This document shows, piece by piece, positions 22,490 through 35,303 of a DNA stretch of 64,000 nucleotides. The notes under the pieces were generated by a model. The model was not told the DNA's origin. It did not search any database and worked only from the letters and a program-made list of their open reading frames with translations. The first letter of the stretch is position 1, and each line of letters begins with the position of its first letter. This stretch comes from Membranipora membranacea. Its lineage: Eukaryota > Bryozoa > Gymnolaemata > Cheilostomatida > Membraniporidae. Position numbers and translations under genes: made by a program. Where the stretch lies: the NCBI GenBank assembly GCA_914767715.1, contig OU612075.1, positions 23,064,001 to 23,128,000 of the forward strand, written 5' to 3'.

Positions 22490-22820
22490 CAACTCTGTTG
22501 GGCTGCAGTGCATCGGGCACTTTTGACATGTATTAGGTTGAGTTTCTTGATGATAGTATGTGTAACAGAAGTCGTAATAATCCTTTAGACTTTCCAGGTA
22601 GTTAGTATATCTGTTTGGAGTTCTTTTATGGCCCGACGATTTCTTACACCGTTATCTCTCATTTCCTCCTCTGTGCTGCCTAAGATACCGGCAGCTACAA
22701 AAGAAGGCAGAATGATTTATGGGTTCTCTTATAGGGTCTCTGATGGGAGCTGGTACGGACATCTCTTCCATCTGATCATATGCGGAAATTGGTGGCAGTA
22801 ATGCAGCAAATGTTCTTTTT
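22490..22820 (-). pseudogene. Degraded coding fragment, unrecognised
   Basis: On the minus strand, pieces read PPISAYDQMEEMSVPAPIRD, then AAGILGSTEEEMRDNGVRNR followed by RAIKELQ, then after a frame change YLESLKDYYDFCYTYYHQ. A TTTTGTAG acceptor-like site precedes the second piece. The segments have protein-like composition but lie in two frames with stops between, so this looks like a decayed gene piece. I cannot name the family. Confidence 0.35.
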
Positions 22821-24300
22821 TTGAGTTTTTCATACGTTTACTCTGCATCGCGATTTTCCAGTTTTCATCAACCCACAATTCTACTCCTTTTTAATAACCA
22901 TAAATTTTGCCATGAAAATAAGTACCTGTAAATATAAATTGTGCTCTGTCTGCATACTATCATATTTGAATTGATGTAGAACAGTGTTCTTAGTAATTTT
23001 TGAGTATTTTTACTGGCGCTGTGCGAGTGTATAGTTAAGAAGAGGTTGTCTCACCTCTCTGAAGCAGGCAGGAGGATTTTGCTCTAGCATGGTATATTTC
23101 AGTGTACCCTGTCTGGTGTTACTGTGACATCCTCTATAGTTAAGCAGTACCAGCTGGTGTTCCTTGGGATCTTCCGTACCAAGGCTTGCTGAAATAAGGC
23201 TACTCTGTATGGTATGGATACAACCACCTAAAACTTTTGGCAGAACACAATTAACAGTTCATATTCATTTCTGTGATTGAAGTAGTAAAAACAAAGACCA
23301 AAAAGGGTAAGCTTGCGCTTATAAATACGCATTTTCGAAATACCAAATGCTCCGATCTCATTCAAATGCATATAAATGATAACTAATCTAACTCCCTCGC
23401 TGTCTGGTCGTACTCAGTTATTAGAACTTTCTCTGTTCATCAGGTTCTTTAGCTTCCTCGATTAATTTACAAAGACCTTCTGAGTGTTAAACACTTCAAG
23501 TGATTTGACCTAAAAAAACAATAGACAGGTTGACCTTGGGAGTTGTGATCATTGATAAACAACACAAGTAAATAATTTTTGGAATGTAGGAGAGGCAGGA
23601 GGTGCGTATTTCGAAAATCAAGAATAGTGTGGTGATGGTAGACTGACAAGTGCTGTCCAGCTGAACGTGATGCCTAAATCCCAAGTTTCTTTTCAGCAAG
23701 CAGAACTTGTCCAAGTTGTAAGTGGTATACGTACTGTAATTCCATGTGTTGAGGAGGAAGTTTCCATAATGACTTGATTATCGGTAAATGATATGCTCTC
23801 GTTTGGGGGCTGCACAGTCATATAGGATCTAGATATATTATTATTAGTTCCATCAAAATCCATCGTAAGTCCACCTCATTTGCTCATAGACAGCCCACGT
23901 GATTCTCCTTCACCTTCACCTTCCTTAATAATGGCAAAGACAAAACGTAGGAAAGTTAGATTGAAAAGTAAGTTAAGTATTGTAATATTTTAACAATACA
24001 GAATCAAAGGAGAAAGGAGTGAATTTTCAGAACTATAATGGTGTCGGTAAAATTAAGAATAAGATATAAATCGGTGAGATATAACATTGAATATGATACT
24101 CACATAAGTAATATATATGATGTTCTAGCTCTCCCACCGTCATTTAACATCTCTTGTCATCATTTGGCTCATTTATAATGTATAATTATACACAACACAG
24201 AATCAAAGCAGAAAGCTACACTAAAGAGTAAAACTAACTTAATTATGACAATATAAACTGGAGAAAAATCCCCTCGACCTTCTGGCCAACTCCGACTCAC
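22821..24300. other. Gene-poor stretch
   Basis: AT-rich DNA with only short, unsupported open frames on both strands (for example 23467-23714 minus). No repeat family or gene recognised. Confidence 0.45.
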
Positions 24301-26235
24301 CACTGTTAAGCATATGTGAAGCTGCTGACGGTAGATGGTCAACCATGCTCCGTGTCGGCATGTGGCAATCTCACGCGGGGCGCGCGAATTAACTTCAGTG
24401 CGCTTTGGGGAGCACTCACAGGGCAGCACTGCAGCGCGGCGCAGGGGGTGCGCGATGCAAAGACTCGTATACAGCCGAGGAGCGCCGGCGAGATTTTGAA
24501 GAGTGGCGGTTGAGGCCTCTGACCTATGGTGACCGCAGCGCTCTTTACTTTCACGCAGCAGAGCAACCAGCTATCGCTTCTTGATGCACGCTTGTCCTGT
24601 GAAGGACTCACCGCCATACGCCGCAGCAGCGGCCAATCCATCAACTCCGACGTTCAACCGAGGTCGCGCCAGCATCTACGCTGGTTCGCAAAGCACTGCC
24701 AAGCGTGCGTCCAGTGCGTCCAGGCTGCTTCTGCGGGTGACGCACCAGGTGCTACTCCGCCTCGCCGCAACCATAACCAAAGTCAGGGAACATGTTCTAT
24801 ATGTCCATAATATGTCAGAAGGGCTGACTATTTCGCGCTACAACTTTTCAAGCATTTGGGTGGATCACGTTTGCCGTGTCAAACGATATTTTCTAGAAGA
24901 GCTTTCAGTCCTATTACTGCACTGGCCCCATAAGGACAATCAAACAGCGACGGCTTGAGCTTATAACTTAGCTATAGTTTCCGTGTGTTTGCTGCATCTT
25001 TAAGGTCCAGCCGTAGGTGACTTGGGCTTTTTCTCCAAGCGCAGCGCTGATCCATCGACTCCCTTGTTCAACCGAGTTCGTCAAGCCAGCTTTGCCACTG
25101 GTTCACTAAGCATTGCCGACGAGGCCGCATCTTGGAGCGTGCATTCAGTGCGTAAAGGCTGCTTCTGCGGGTGACGCACCAGGTGCTACTCCGCCTCGCC
25201 GAGCGGCAACCATACCCAAAGTCAGGGAACACGTTCTATATGTCTATAACATGTCAGAAGGGCTGACTATTTCGCGCTACAACTTTTCAAGCATTTGGGT
25301 GGATCACGTTTGCCGTGTCAAACGATATTTTGTAGAAGAGCTTTCAGTCCTATTACTGCACTGGCCCCATAAGGACAATCAAACAGCGACGGCTTGAGCT
25401 TATAACTTAGCTATAGTTTCCGTGTGTTTGCTGCATCTTTAAGGTCCAGCTGTAGGTGACTTGGGCTTTTCTCCAAGCGCAGCGCTGATCCATCGACTCC
25501 CTTGTTCAACCGAGTTCGTCAAGCCAGCTTTGCCACTGGTTCACTAAGCATTGCCGACGAGGCCGCATCTTGGAGCGTGCATTCAGTGCGTACAAGCTGC
25601 TTCTGCGGGTGGCGCACCAGGTGCTACTCCGCCTCGCCGAGCGGCAACCATAACCAAAGTCAGGGAACATGTTCTATATGTCTATAACATGTCAGAAGGG
25701 CTGACTATTTCACGCTACAACTTTTCAAGCATTTGGGTGGATCACGTTTGCCGTGTCAAACGATATTTTGTAGAAGAGCTTTCAATCCTTTTACTGCACT
25801 GGCCCCATAAGGACAATCAAACAGCGACGGCTTGAGCTTATAACTTAGCTATAGTTTCCGTGTGTTTGCTGCATCTTTAGGGTCCAGCGGTAGGTGACTT
25901 TGGCTTTTCTCCAAGCGCAGCGCTGATCCATCGACTCCCTTGTTCAACCGAGTTCGTCAAGCCAGCTTTGCCACTGGTTCACTAAGCATTGCCGACGAGG
26001 CCGCATCTTGGAGCGTGCATTCAGTGCGTACAAGCTGCTTCAGCGGGTGGCGCACCAGGTGCTACCTGCCCTCGCTGAGCGGCAACCATAACCAAAGTCA
26101 GGGAACATGTTCTATATGTCCATGACATGTCAGAAGGGCTGACTATTTCACGCTACAACTTTTCAAGCATTTGGGTGGATCACGTTTGCCGTGTCAAACG
26201 ATATTTTGTAGAAGAGCTTTCAGTCCTATTACTGA
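24300..26235. repeat. GC-rich 438-bp tandem array, about 3.7 copies
   Basis: The landmark ATGTCAGAAGGGCTGACTAT recurs at 24812, 25251, 25689 and 26127, giving a period of 438-439 bp. Copies 2-4 are nearly identical; the first is more diverged on its left (24300-24660 is GC-rich, CpG-containing and only partly similar). Open frames of about 61-125 codons recur in each unit only because the unit recurs; none has a recognisable domain. The base composition is clearly richer in G and C than the surroundings. The identity of the satellite is unknown. Confidence 0.9.
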
Positions 26236-26650
26236 CTGTTTTGCGCTACAACCAGTGGGCTGGTTGCAATCTCCTCTCAGGTTTTCATTTGTTCTTTTCT
26301 CGGATTATAAATCCAGGCACCCGCCCCATGTGCCAATGTTGCCAACTTACAAACAAGTCAGAGGGCTGACTGTTTTGCGCTGTAACCAGTGGGATGGTTG
26401 CAATATCCTCTCAGATTTTCGTTTGTTCTTTTCTTGGATTATAAATCCAGGCACCCGCCCCATGTGCCAATGTTGCCAACTTACAAACAAGTCAGAGGGC
26501 TGACTGTTTTGCGCTATAACCAGTGGGCTGGTTGCAAACTCCTGTTGCCTATTATGCTTTTCTCGCATTCCTTTCTTGAGCTACTTCAACGAGCGGCGCA
26601 CTAGGTGCTACTCCGCATCGCCGAGAGGCAACTGTAATATCAGTCAAGGA
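26225..26650. repeat. 132-bp tandem repeat adjoining the 438-bp array
   Basis: GGCTGACTGTTTTGCGCT recurs at about 26232, 26365 and 26497, with the intervening sequence conserved (AAATCCAGGCACCCGCCCCA and flanks). Its start resembles the GGCTGACTATTTCGCGCT part of the 438-bp unit, and after it (26589-26640) a piece of the larger unit resumes. So this is an internal amplification within the same satellite. Confidence 0.85.
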
Positions 26651-27075
26651 ATGTCTTTATCATCAAGGCACTGGTCCTCTGGCCAAATCATATTTTCAGG
26701 CAAATCCATTCTCATCCCAATCACAAGGTCGAACACTGACTTTAGTGCTCTACAAATGTAATGTAACATTAACACACAATTAACATATATAAAAAGTTGT
26801 CTCCTCTACTCTCAGGAGAAGATAACTCATAATTACATGTGTAATACACAAGATTTATTTGTGTTCAACAAAGACTTATTATTGCACCATGAAGTTTGGG
26901 ACTGACTCCCTGATTGCACGTAATGTTTAGGGTGATGGGGCAGTCTTTATTATTTATTAACAACATTGGTGTATTTCACATATTATTATCTAGAGTATTC
27001 TGTCACAACATCATATACTCTACAATCAGCCAACTTACTTGCTTACTAACTTACTTACTAGCCTTTCTTCTCTCA

Positions 27076-27446
27076 CCCAGCATACAGATATTGGTCTATG
27101 CCACAGACACAGTGACAGCTAGGACTATTCTGATACCTTCCTCAAACCCTCCACATATATACAGTGTTGTCAAAGTTATCCTATAAAATATACATAAATC
27201 CATTTCCAATTGGTTAAAACCGTCTTGTATAACTGAATGGAAGGTATGTGCTGGAGATAAACCCGTACAGATGCGAGAGGTTCAATCAGATAGGTACATG
27301 ACAGTAACACAACTGCTGTCACAAACCCACGCTGAGGGCCTTGAAGTCTATATTAAGAAAGACATGGACAATCAGTTATCGGGAATCAATACATCAATTA
27401 TACCGTTTGGAAGTTCCAAGCTACTTGATGTGAATAATTTTATCTA
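27076..27446 (+). other. Two orphan coding-like segments, unrecognised
   Basis: After a CATACAG acceptor-like site (about 27085), the frame reads ILVYATDTVTARTILIPSSN until a TAA at about 27184. From about 27197 a second frame reads WLKPSCITEWKVCAGDKPVQ, DRYMTVTQLLSQTHAEGLEV and onward to a TAA at 27446. The composition is exon-like and the two pieces may belong to one gene. I cannot assign a family; it may be a further pseudogene fragment. Confidence 0.35.
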
Positions 27447-28445
27447 ATATTTGTTTGACAAAATTGTTTTATTTGAACAAAAGAATGAGGTAGAGAATAA
27501 AATAACATGTACCCTGTTTAAAAATTGATGACATTCCCTGGAAGAGTAATTTTTGCAAAATGAGATAGCTGACATTTGCTCACACGCTTCATTTTATATA
27601 GACTCCCACCTCAACTAGTCAAAGTTTTGTGCTAACTAACATTAAGTTAGCTAGTCAACTAGCTATTCAACTCTAGCTTACATTTAGTTCTCTAAGGTAG
27701 CTTAGAAATGAAACTTTTAGCATTGAATGCAAGTGTTCTATTTTAGTAATTTCCTCAATAGTACTTTTTAATATGGAATGTTACATACACTACTTGTCTA
27801 ATCGGGCGTAGATAATGAAACTGGTCTGCTGTACCCTTACAGGATAATAGTATGATGTAGTCATAAGCCAGTTGTTCGTGAACAGCCTACTGATGTGCTA
27901 AATTGTTAGCCGTCTGTTTTAATTCAGTGGAGTGGCAGGAATACCTAGCTTCACTTAAAAGTGGTCATAGCATGATGGTCATACCATCACCTACTATCCT
28001 AATGAGTCGTCAACGTTACCTCTGTTTGGTCCACTTCCACGGAGTCATCTCTGATATGCAAGATGCAGCAGCTCCTTTGTAGGGAACGCATATTCCTACA
28101 ATCATGTTACAGGTGTACATCAGCAATGGGAGGGGGGAACGGGCATCAGTAACTATGCCACAAAAACCATTAAACCACACAAAACTGTCTCTGTCAGAGA
28201 CCATCCACAATAATTGATACCTTTGTAAATGGAACCAGGAGAGCAATACACGATCATTGACATTGGATTAATTTTGTATTTCTTTCCTGTTCTGTTCAAG
28301 ACAGGACACTTTTTTGCTGCAGGGTTCATTGATAAACTGTCCCAGTTTAGAAAATGGCATTTATCAGTTGATATGTCGGGTTACGGGATAATACCATAAT
28401 TAGACTGCTCACTTTCTTGATGAGATAAACCTCCAAATAATAACC

Positions 28446-28667
28446 TTGACAACTAATAACACTAAAAAATTAACAAAAGTTATGGTTTACATACTCATTA
28501 ACTCTGTGTTCTGTTTACAGTTATATAGGGCTAAGATCCTAGGATGGCTAGGGTGTACTGCGCCATGTGATAGCACAGATGGTGAGGCACTACCAAATGG
28601 AAGCAGTGTAATATTTACCGACCTTACATTGTCTGAGTATGCTTTGTCTGTCTGTAAGAGTGCTTAG
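28446..28667 (+). other. Orphan coding-like segment
   Basis: The open stretch includes GWLGCTAPCDSTDGEALPNG after a TTTACAG acceptor-like site (about 28520) and before TCTGTAAGAG, a possible donor. It is too short to classify; it may be one exon or chance. Confidence 0.2.
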
Positions 28668-29822
28668 GTTTGCAGCAGTAGCAGCTATCATCTGTACCTT
28701 AAAATATTATACAAGTTTCCATCAAACGCTAAGAGATAGCTCACTTCACATTTATGGCTTACCTATTGTGGCATGTGACTAAATAATGGTGCGCCAATGA
28801 TGTGATTTTACAGTGGGAAAGTTTATAATGCTAATACTTATATTTTGTGAAACATGTTTGCTGTTCAAGCCCAACCACAGCTAAAGATAGACTGTGCCAT
28901 ATAGGCTTTATTTTATGTGCAGAAGTTGCTTTTGATACTCTGAAAAGATAAATATTATGTTGATGTGGTGAAAATATTTGTGATGGTAGTTGTCCTCTTT
29001 TAACACAGCTGAGGACAACTCTATTGAAAGTTCAAATTCCTCTATAACATGTTTGCCTAATAATGACGCCTTAAATACCCGTTACTAGAAAAACTGTTGC
29101 TACCTCCATAGAAAAAGCACTTATGCTAAAACTTTTGCTGCACTGGCAGTATTTTTCTAAATATAGTTCAAGAATTGAAAACATGACATAGTTCTTTTAT
29201 CACAGCGAACAACAGGTGTGTCAAATCTTGGATATCCTTTACTCTGCTAAACAAAATACATAATAGTATTTCCTCAGGCATTAGTGATTAGATTGACTAA
29301 AAATCTCTACTTACTTCATTCTTGGAGAGTAATCGATTCTTTTGGTGAAGGTTCCAGCGATGTTTCAGGCTCATCTATTGGTAATCAGTCCTCTCCGTTA
29401 ATCGTATAACCAGATTTTCACCATTTGCTGGAACGTTTACCTGCCACATGAGGGTCTACAAGTATCAAAGAGTCATAACAAATGTTGTTCCGCTCATTTA
29501 TGGCTATAAAACATTCCCAATGCAAGTATGTCAATGTGTGTAATTTTAAATCAAAGCAATGCGTATGAAAAATGGTCAGTTGGATTTCATACCATAATTT
29601 GCTCCAAACATACACTTATCGATAACTGTAAAGTGCTGAACAGGCCGAACAGACTGAAAAGAATTTCTCAAAAATAGTCATTTTGATTTCACACCATAAT
29701 TTGCTCCAAATGAACTAAAATCAGCTGGTTCCTAGTTCACTTCAACTTGTCACTATCAAGTGTCAAGCTTCATTGATTTCCCTATATTGTACATTAGTTG
29801 TGTGCAGCATAACGTTATCATA

Positions 29823-30087
29823 CAGACCTGTTGTGGCCTGTAGTTCTAGGGGAGGCAGGGAGGCAGGGAGGCAGGGAGGCACTGCCTCCCCTAGAAAGCT
29901 AAATACAGTGGCCTTAAACGCTATGATTGAAAAAAACCTTATCAGAATAAGCTCCTGCGGGAGTTCATTATGCTAAATACATGCCTTGAATTGCCTGGAG
30001 AGGAGCTTACAGCACCCCTACTGACGATGCTTCAGACTTGCCTCGGACTTTTGCCTCCCCTACCATTTTTTCTACACTACGGCCCTG
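29823..30087. mobile_element. Possible degenerate MITE with GGGGAGGCA ends
   Basis: The left end (CAGACCTGTTGTGGCC, then AGGGGAGGCA) and the complement of the right end (CAGGGCCGTAGTGTAG, then AGGGGAGGCA) are similar with gaps. A 9-bp GGAGGCAGG tandem and a CCTCCCCTAG palindrome lie near the left end. No clear target duplication was seen. Confidence 0.35.
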
Positions 30088-30100
30088 TGACATACAAATA

Positions 30101-30141
30101 ATATCACAACAGAGTAAGGATATATCCTTACTCTGTGATAT
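30101..30141. mobile_element. 41-bp palindrome sharing ends with the 60.3-kb foldback
   Basis: ATATCACA, a short ACA insert, then GAGTAAGGATATATCCTTAC and CTCTGTGATAT form an almost perfect hairpin. The outer words match the ends of the long palindrome at 60285-60992. It looks like an internally deleted relative. Confidence 0.7.
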
Positions 30142-30591
30142 CACCAACATCAAATGGCCTCAAATGCATTTGTTACAATCCACATACATGTGATATAACC
30201 TTGCAGAATTCTATGCTTGACACAAACATGCACACAACCTTCTGTGATTATTTATTTTTCAAATTATTTGTTTTATTTCAACTGCTCCATTATTTATCAT
30301 AATACACATAAAAGTATAAGGCAATCACTATGGTGGTGTCAAAGATTATAAATTGGTGGTGCAGTGATCACTGTTAGCAGTAGAATCTTCCCAAGCCAAT
30401 AATATGAGCAGGTCTCAGTGTTACTTTCACAAGTACCTCATTTATAATCTCTTCATTACTTTCAAAGTTTTGATCGATTTTTATCATCATATGTTTCATC
30501 AAAATGCTTCTGCACCAACTTTCTACACTGTTTGTTTGCTATATGACACATTAGTTTAACAGCACAAATCTTTTACAAAGAGTGTCACCTT

Positions 30592-30685
30592 AGCCTGGGC
30601 AGGCTGCTGGTCAAGCAGGCAGCCCAGGTAGTAGCATTTAATTATCAACCACTTTGGTTTGGGAAAGTGGTTGATAATGAAATGC
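30592..30685. repeat. Two adjacent stem-loops
   Basis: The first stem-loop (30592-30628) pairs GCCTGGGC with GCCCAGG, with inner CTGCTGG/CAAGCAG complementarity. The second (30634-30685) pairs ATTATCAACCACTTT with AAAGTGGTTGATAAT around an 8-base loop. No gene is attached. Confidence 0.75.
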
Positions 30686-30899
30686 CTCTACCAGCATCCC
30701 GCCACCGTTTGAGCGCTTAAACTAAGCATGGCCCTGTAGCTCATAAATAGACCATGTATTATAGCTGAGGTGGCTATACAGCTTGTAGCGAAAATCGAAG
30801 TCACCAAAGCTTCCATCAGGAATATACAGGACATTAAATTATATGTCTTCTTGGGGGAAAGACAGCTTTTTACGCAATATGATTTCATCCCTCAATAAT

Positions 30900-32900
30900 A
30901 ATATTATTTAAACCCAATCCACGATGAGATGTCAGCTTTTTTTGCTCTATGTGGACAGCAGTGTATCAAACAACGAACTTCGCAACATACTTATATGTGA
31001 GTGACAAATAAACCAATCAATCAATCAACCTTTATCTCGGCATCTGATAGTCTGAGCCCCCAGACTTTGGCCCTGCCCGACAACCCCCGGCGAGGGATCT
31101 GGTAGATCTAAACTATCCAAAATCTATGAATTGAATTGAGTTTATTTTGGTAATTGTGTTAGAAACACATTACAGTTTAGGTGTGAGCCATTTCTCTCTC
31201 AGTTGTTTAGAAGACAAATACTTAAAGGCACAAAGCTGCACACAAAACTTGATGTTCTAGTTTTTGGTATGATAAAATATTTACGATTACTTTCATAACA
31301 ATTGCGTAAATGTGTCTATCATCAGCGATAAAATGTTGAGCTTAATTAAAAATACTCATGTCAACAAAACAGTCATCGCCAAAAATAAAGCTGTTTTTTT
31401 AAAAGCATATTCTTTTGTCTTTCTGTAGCACCAGTGTACCAGAGTTCAATATTAAAGGTAAAAATGGGTTGGATCAGATCTAGCCAATGGACTTCAATAG
31501 GAGAGGATATTCATTGATCTAGCCATACTAAAAGTACCACAATACAGGTTGTGTAGCCAGGCCTCTAGATTCAACAACACTCCATAACTTTTAGCAAAAA
31601 AATATGGTAAGTTATGTGGTCATGCAATTGTGCGTACTTACCTCTCTGATAAGATCATTGTAATATGTATACAATATGCAATATTGTAATACTCCTGGAC
31701 TGAGCTGATGATATTTTCAGTAAGTATAACTGGAGGGCTACTGTAAAATTAATTAACGCTAATATTAGAACTAGAGTGCAGATACACAGGATATAGGATT
31801 TGAACTAGAGAGTGGATAATCATTAATACCCACACATGTATGAGTTTATAGCCTGAAAAAACGTTGAATGGCGGCTGTGTGATAAATCTGAAAAAATAAA
31901 AAGATTATGCGCTCAATAAAAATGGACAGCAATCATTATCAACTGTTAATATTTGTACACAAAAATACTATCTGAGAATTAAAATTTATCATTACAGCTA
32001 GACGGTAAAAGGTGAAATTTAGTATGGTATCCTATCAAATCAACCAACTAGAAGAGAAATAGCACAGAGAATGGAGCGTGTACCCTGTCAGATTTTTTGT
32101 ATAGGCTATAATTTCTGCACAGGGAAGGCGGCAACATGGGCTCCTGTGACATATATGCCGTTACACTGCCAATGTCTAGTAACAACCAACCCTAAAACGT
32201 TCTTTGGATAGTTGATACTGAACATTGGATGTCCGTCAACGGTGGCGCATCCTCGACAGGAGCTTCTTCAGACAAGTTCTTGGGGGCCCATGGGGGAGGG
32301 GAACTGTAGATTGGTAGCATGATGACGATACAAAATCCTCTCTGTGATCAGCACACTGACAGACATCAGACATGGGAGATACAAACTGTGTCACTGAGTG
32401 ATGGTCAATCATCATCAATATCTACCATAGATCAGTGAGTAAAAGATATAGTTTAGTTTAGCTGGCTGGTTGAGAGGTACCTTTGTTAGCTTCCACCAAT
32501 TCTATCTAGCTAAGGTAGGAGTTAATGGTAAGCAATGAGGTTGAGTTACTGTTTGCTAGCCATAAACAACTTGTCCTCCTGTGAATACTTTACTCCTCTA
32601 GTTGATTTGTAATTTAGAAAAGTATGTACACATTGGAATTATCATCTCTATATGACATATGTTCAATGAGAGAGCAACTCTTGTTAATTAATTTTTTCAT
32701 TGCAAATTAACACGATTCTTGAGGTCTAAAACAAAACTAAACTTTAGAGTCAAGTGCATTTTATTGGTTATCCCAACCATTAATATAATATAGCCTAGAT
32801 GTAACAAACTTATTCAATCTGTCATCTATCAACCTATCTCTCAATGAACATATTGAAGAAGTTGAAGAAAGATGCCAGACAGTATGAGATCAAGGAGTAA
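30900..32900. other. Gene-poor stretch
   Basis: About 2 kb of AT-rich DNA with no recognised gene. Short minus frames such as 32236-32418 have no family or splice support. Confidence 0.45.
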
Positions 32901-32905
32901 GAGAC

Positions 32906-33590
32906 TAAATTGACTCTAACTGTCAAATATACACAATGATAATAGTAGTGTAATCTCGAATACTCTTGATGACAGTGTGCTATCTTTGTTCATAGCTGTC
33001 TGTCTGTGTGTCTCATCAAGGAGTTAAAGATGTGCAGACAGACAGTTATGCACACAGATAGCCCACTGTCATCGAGAGTATTCAAGACTACAATACTATT
33101 ATCGTGTATCTCTTATCTTAAGAGTCAATTCAGTACGAGTTCCTATCATGTATCCGCCCCTAATTAATAAAATTTAACTCGTGTGGACAAATCAATTACC
33201 ATGTGATGGTAATCATGCTAAGTGAATTAATTCACTCCCTATCGATCAGAGATATACATGTAATAGTTAATCACGTGATCACTGTGCACAGACAGACCTT
33301 TACAGAGTGAGACACACAGACAGACAGAGTGAAACATACAGACACACACTGATCAAGTGTTCTACTTTTACATGTATTTATCTCCAATCGATAGGGAGTG
33401 AATTAATTCACTTAGCATCACAAGGAATTCGGTGTGACGACTCGAGGTCAATTTTATTAATTAGGGGCGGGAACATGCTAGTACTCAAACTAAATTGACT
33501 CTAACGATCAGAGATACACATGATAATAGTGTAGAATCGATGTCATCATGATACAGACATACAAAGTGAAACACGCAGACACACAGGTGA
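32906..33590. repeat. Cluster of nested inverted repeats
   Basis: The first pair: 32906-33005 against 33032-33135, arms sharing GATGACAGTGTGCTATCT-like and CAGACAGACAG words. The second pair: about 33140-33245 against 33390-33475, arms sharing AAGTGAATTAATTCACTCCC and AATTAGGGGCG. From about 33490 the sequence CTAAATTGACTCTAAC, followed by GATAATAGTG, repeats the start of the first left arm. No transposase frame. It looks like superposed palindromic insertions. Confidence 0.75.
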
Positions 33591-34249
33591 GGTGGAGATA
33601 TATATAGTTAGAGTTACACATAGAGTAGGGATAACTCTATGGAGTTACCGACCTTGACAGTGAGGCTAGGTATTCTTTTACACTGTATTTCTCTCAGAGG
33701 GCAGTCTGGATCTATCATCTCTTCTCCTGCCTACAAATCACATGAGAACACAATGTGTTACCTTCATATACAGATCATCATGCGAACCTGTCCTCTATAC
33801 AGAGCCATGTGAATATGCAGGTAATATTCTGTAGAGATCATGCATATATGTCTGCATAATGAATCTAGATGAGTTTACTACCCATGAATAGCAGTCTACT
33901 CCAGGTGCCAAAAATAAATATCACAAAACTTCAGGGGAATGGATAAGAGACTCTTTATTTTGTAGGAGGTTAATTGATTTAGATGACCGGTTGAACAGAT
34001 GCTCCAGTATTGGTTTTATATATGCGAAATACAGGCTGGCAAGTCCTAAAGCAGGGGCCCATGACACGAACCCTCCCACCCATCAATGAACTAAAGGTTT
34101 AGTTCATTGCACCCATACCCTCGCTCTTTATCTCCTCATATGCCCTGCCACTGTGCAGCCGTGTATGACAGTAGCCTGTATTGACGAGCTTGTCATGACA
34201 GGGTTGGTATTTCTATATATATATACATCTATGTATATAAATAAATATA

Positions 34250-34345
34250 TACTATACATGACTGAGTGTGTTTATCACAAACAAAAAACTGAAGTTTTGT
34301 GTTTGTGGATAACTCAATTATCCACAAGCACCAAACTTCAGTCTC
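34250..34345. repeat. ACTGAAGTTTTGTGTTTG hairpin, dispersed family
   Basis: ATCACAAACAAAAAACTGAA followed by TTTTGTGTTTGTGGAT is a self-complementary motif. Related sequence recurs inverted at 34310-34340, near 34960-34985, and near 47160-47200. It is a small dispersed palindromic repeat. Confidence 0.55.
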
Positions 34346-34356
34346 TAACATTATAT

Positions 34357-34512
34357 TAGAGTCCCATCATAATTATAGCTATTGTTACTTGTATTTTATT
34401 AAAGTGCTGTAGGTAGTATCATCAATCATCATTAGTCATTTATTATAATATTAAATTTACTACACACTACTACCTACTACACTTTATTAAATAGCTATAT
34501 TTATGATAGGAC
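34357..34512. mobile_element. 156-bp palindromic MITE
   Basis: Ends AGAGTCCCATCATAATTATA (left) and the complement of its right counterpart extend inward through TTTATTAAAGTG and GTAGGTAGTA. A short central spacer separates the arms. No coding capacity; the target duplication is unclear. Confidence 0.7.
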
Positions 34513-35300
34513 TCTGCTAAAATGTGTCTACTATACTAACAAAGTAGCTACTAAACTATACTTCTAAGCTGATTAATTAACAAATTGACATGGAAAAGCA
34601 GAATGCAGAATGTAATTAGGGATGAGTTTTATGTTGATGAGATTTGCCCTTTGTCTGCTGGTGTTTTTACTGATGTAACCTGATAACAATGAACTTATTA
34701 TTTTTGGTGGGAAGTTAATTTAATGCTGATGGTAATATCATTGTTAAGTGGTAACAGAGAGCAGACAACTCTTTGTAATTAGTAAAAGAAAGTTTTGTTT
34801 TCTACATTTTCTCATTTTCATTTCACTCCTCATGTATTTGAAGATTTTCTGGTAAATGAATAGTAAGGCAAATAAAGGGTAAATAGGGTTACCACCGCAC
34901 TTTAAGCTGGAAATGGGTTATGATGTATTTGATTTTGGTTTCTGTATGTGTGTTTGTCATAGACACAAAACTGAAGTTTGTGTATAATCTGATTGTCCCT
35001 GCGATCCTGTGGTAACAGCCTGCGCCTGGAGTTAACCTGTAGCCACCGGATACCTCACATCCCTTGGGATGATTAAATAGGGAGGTGGACGAATTTTCTT
35101 ACCTTTCCTTTGAGAGATACTAACTATTACTATTACTACGTCGGCGATGTCTGAGCGGTCGACATATTATTGGCGTAAGGTACCAGTGTAGGTAAGCACT
35201 TTTTTCTGCTCATTGATTTTCCCATTACATTCAGTCATCAGAGTCTACCACAAATCAGGAAAAGACGTTAAACTATAGCTCTGATATCTGAAAGCTGACA
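34513..35300. other. Spacer before the RECQL5-like pseudogene
   Basis: AT-rich, no gene recognised. The C-terminal exons of the helicase gene may have lain here, but nothing identifiable remains. Confidence 0.4.
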
Positions 35301-35303
35301 TAC

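Noticed and set aside
24581-26125. Repeated 61-125-codon frames as a tandem gene family
   Set aside because: Frames follow the 438-bp satellite period, have no recognisable domain and overlap on several frames.
29823-30087. Confident transposon call for the GGGGAGGCA-ended segment
   Set aside because: End similarity is gapped and there is no clear target duplication; kept only as a low-confidence feature.
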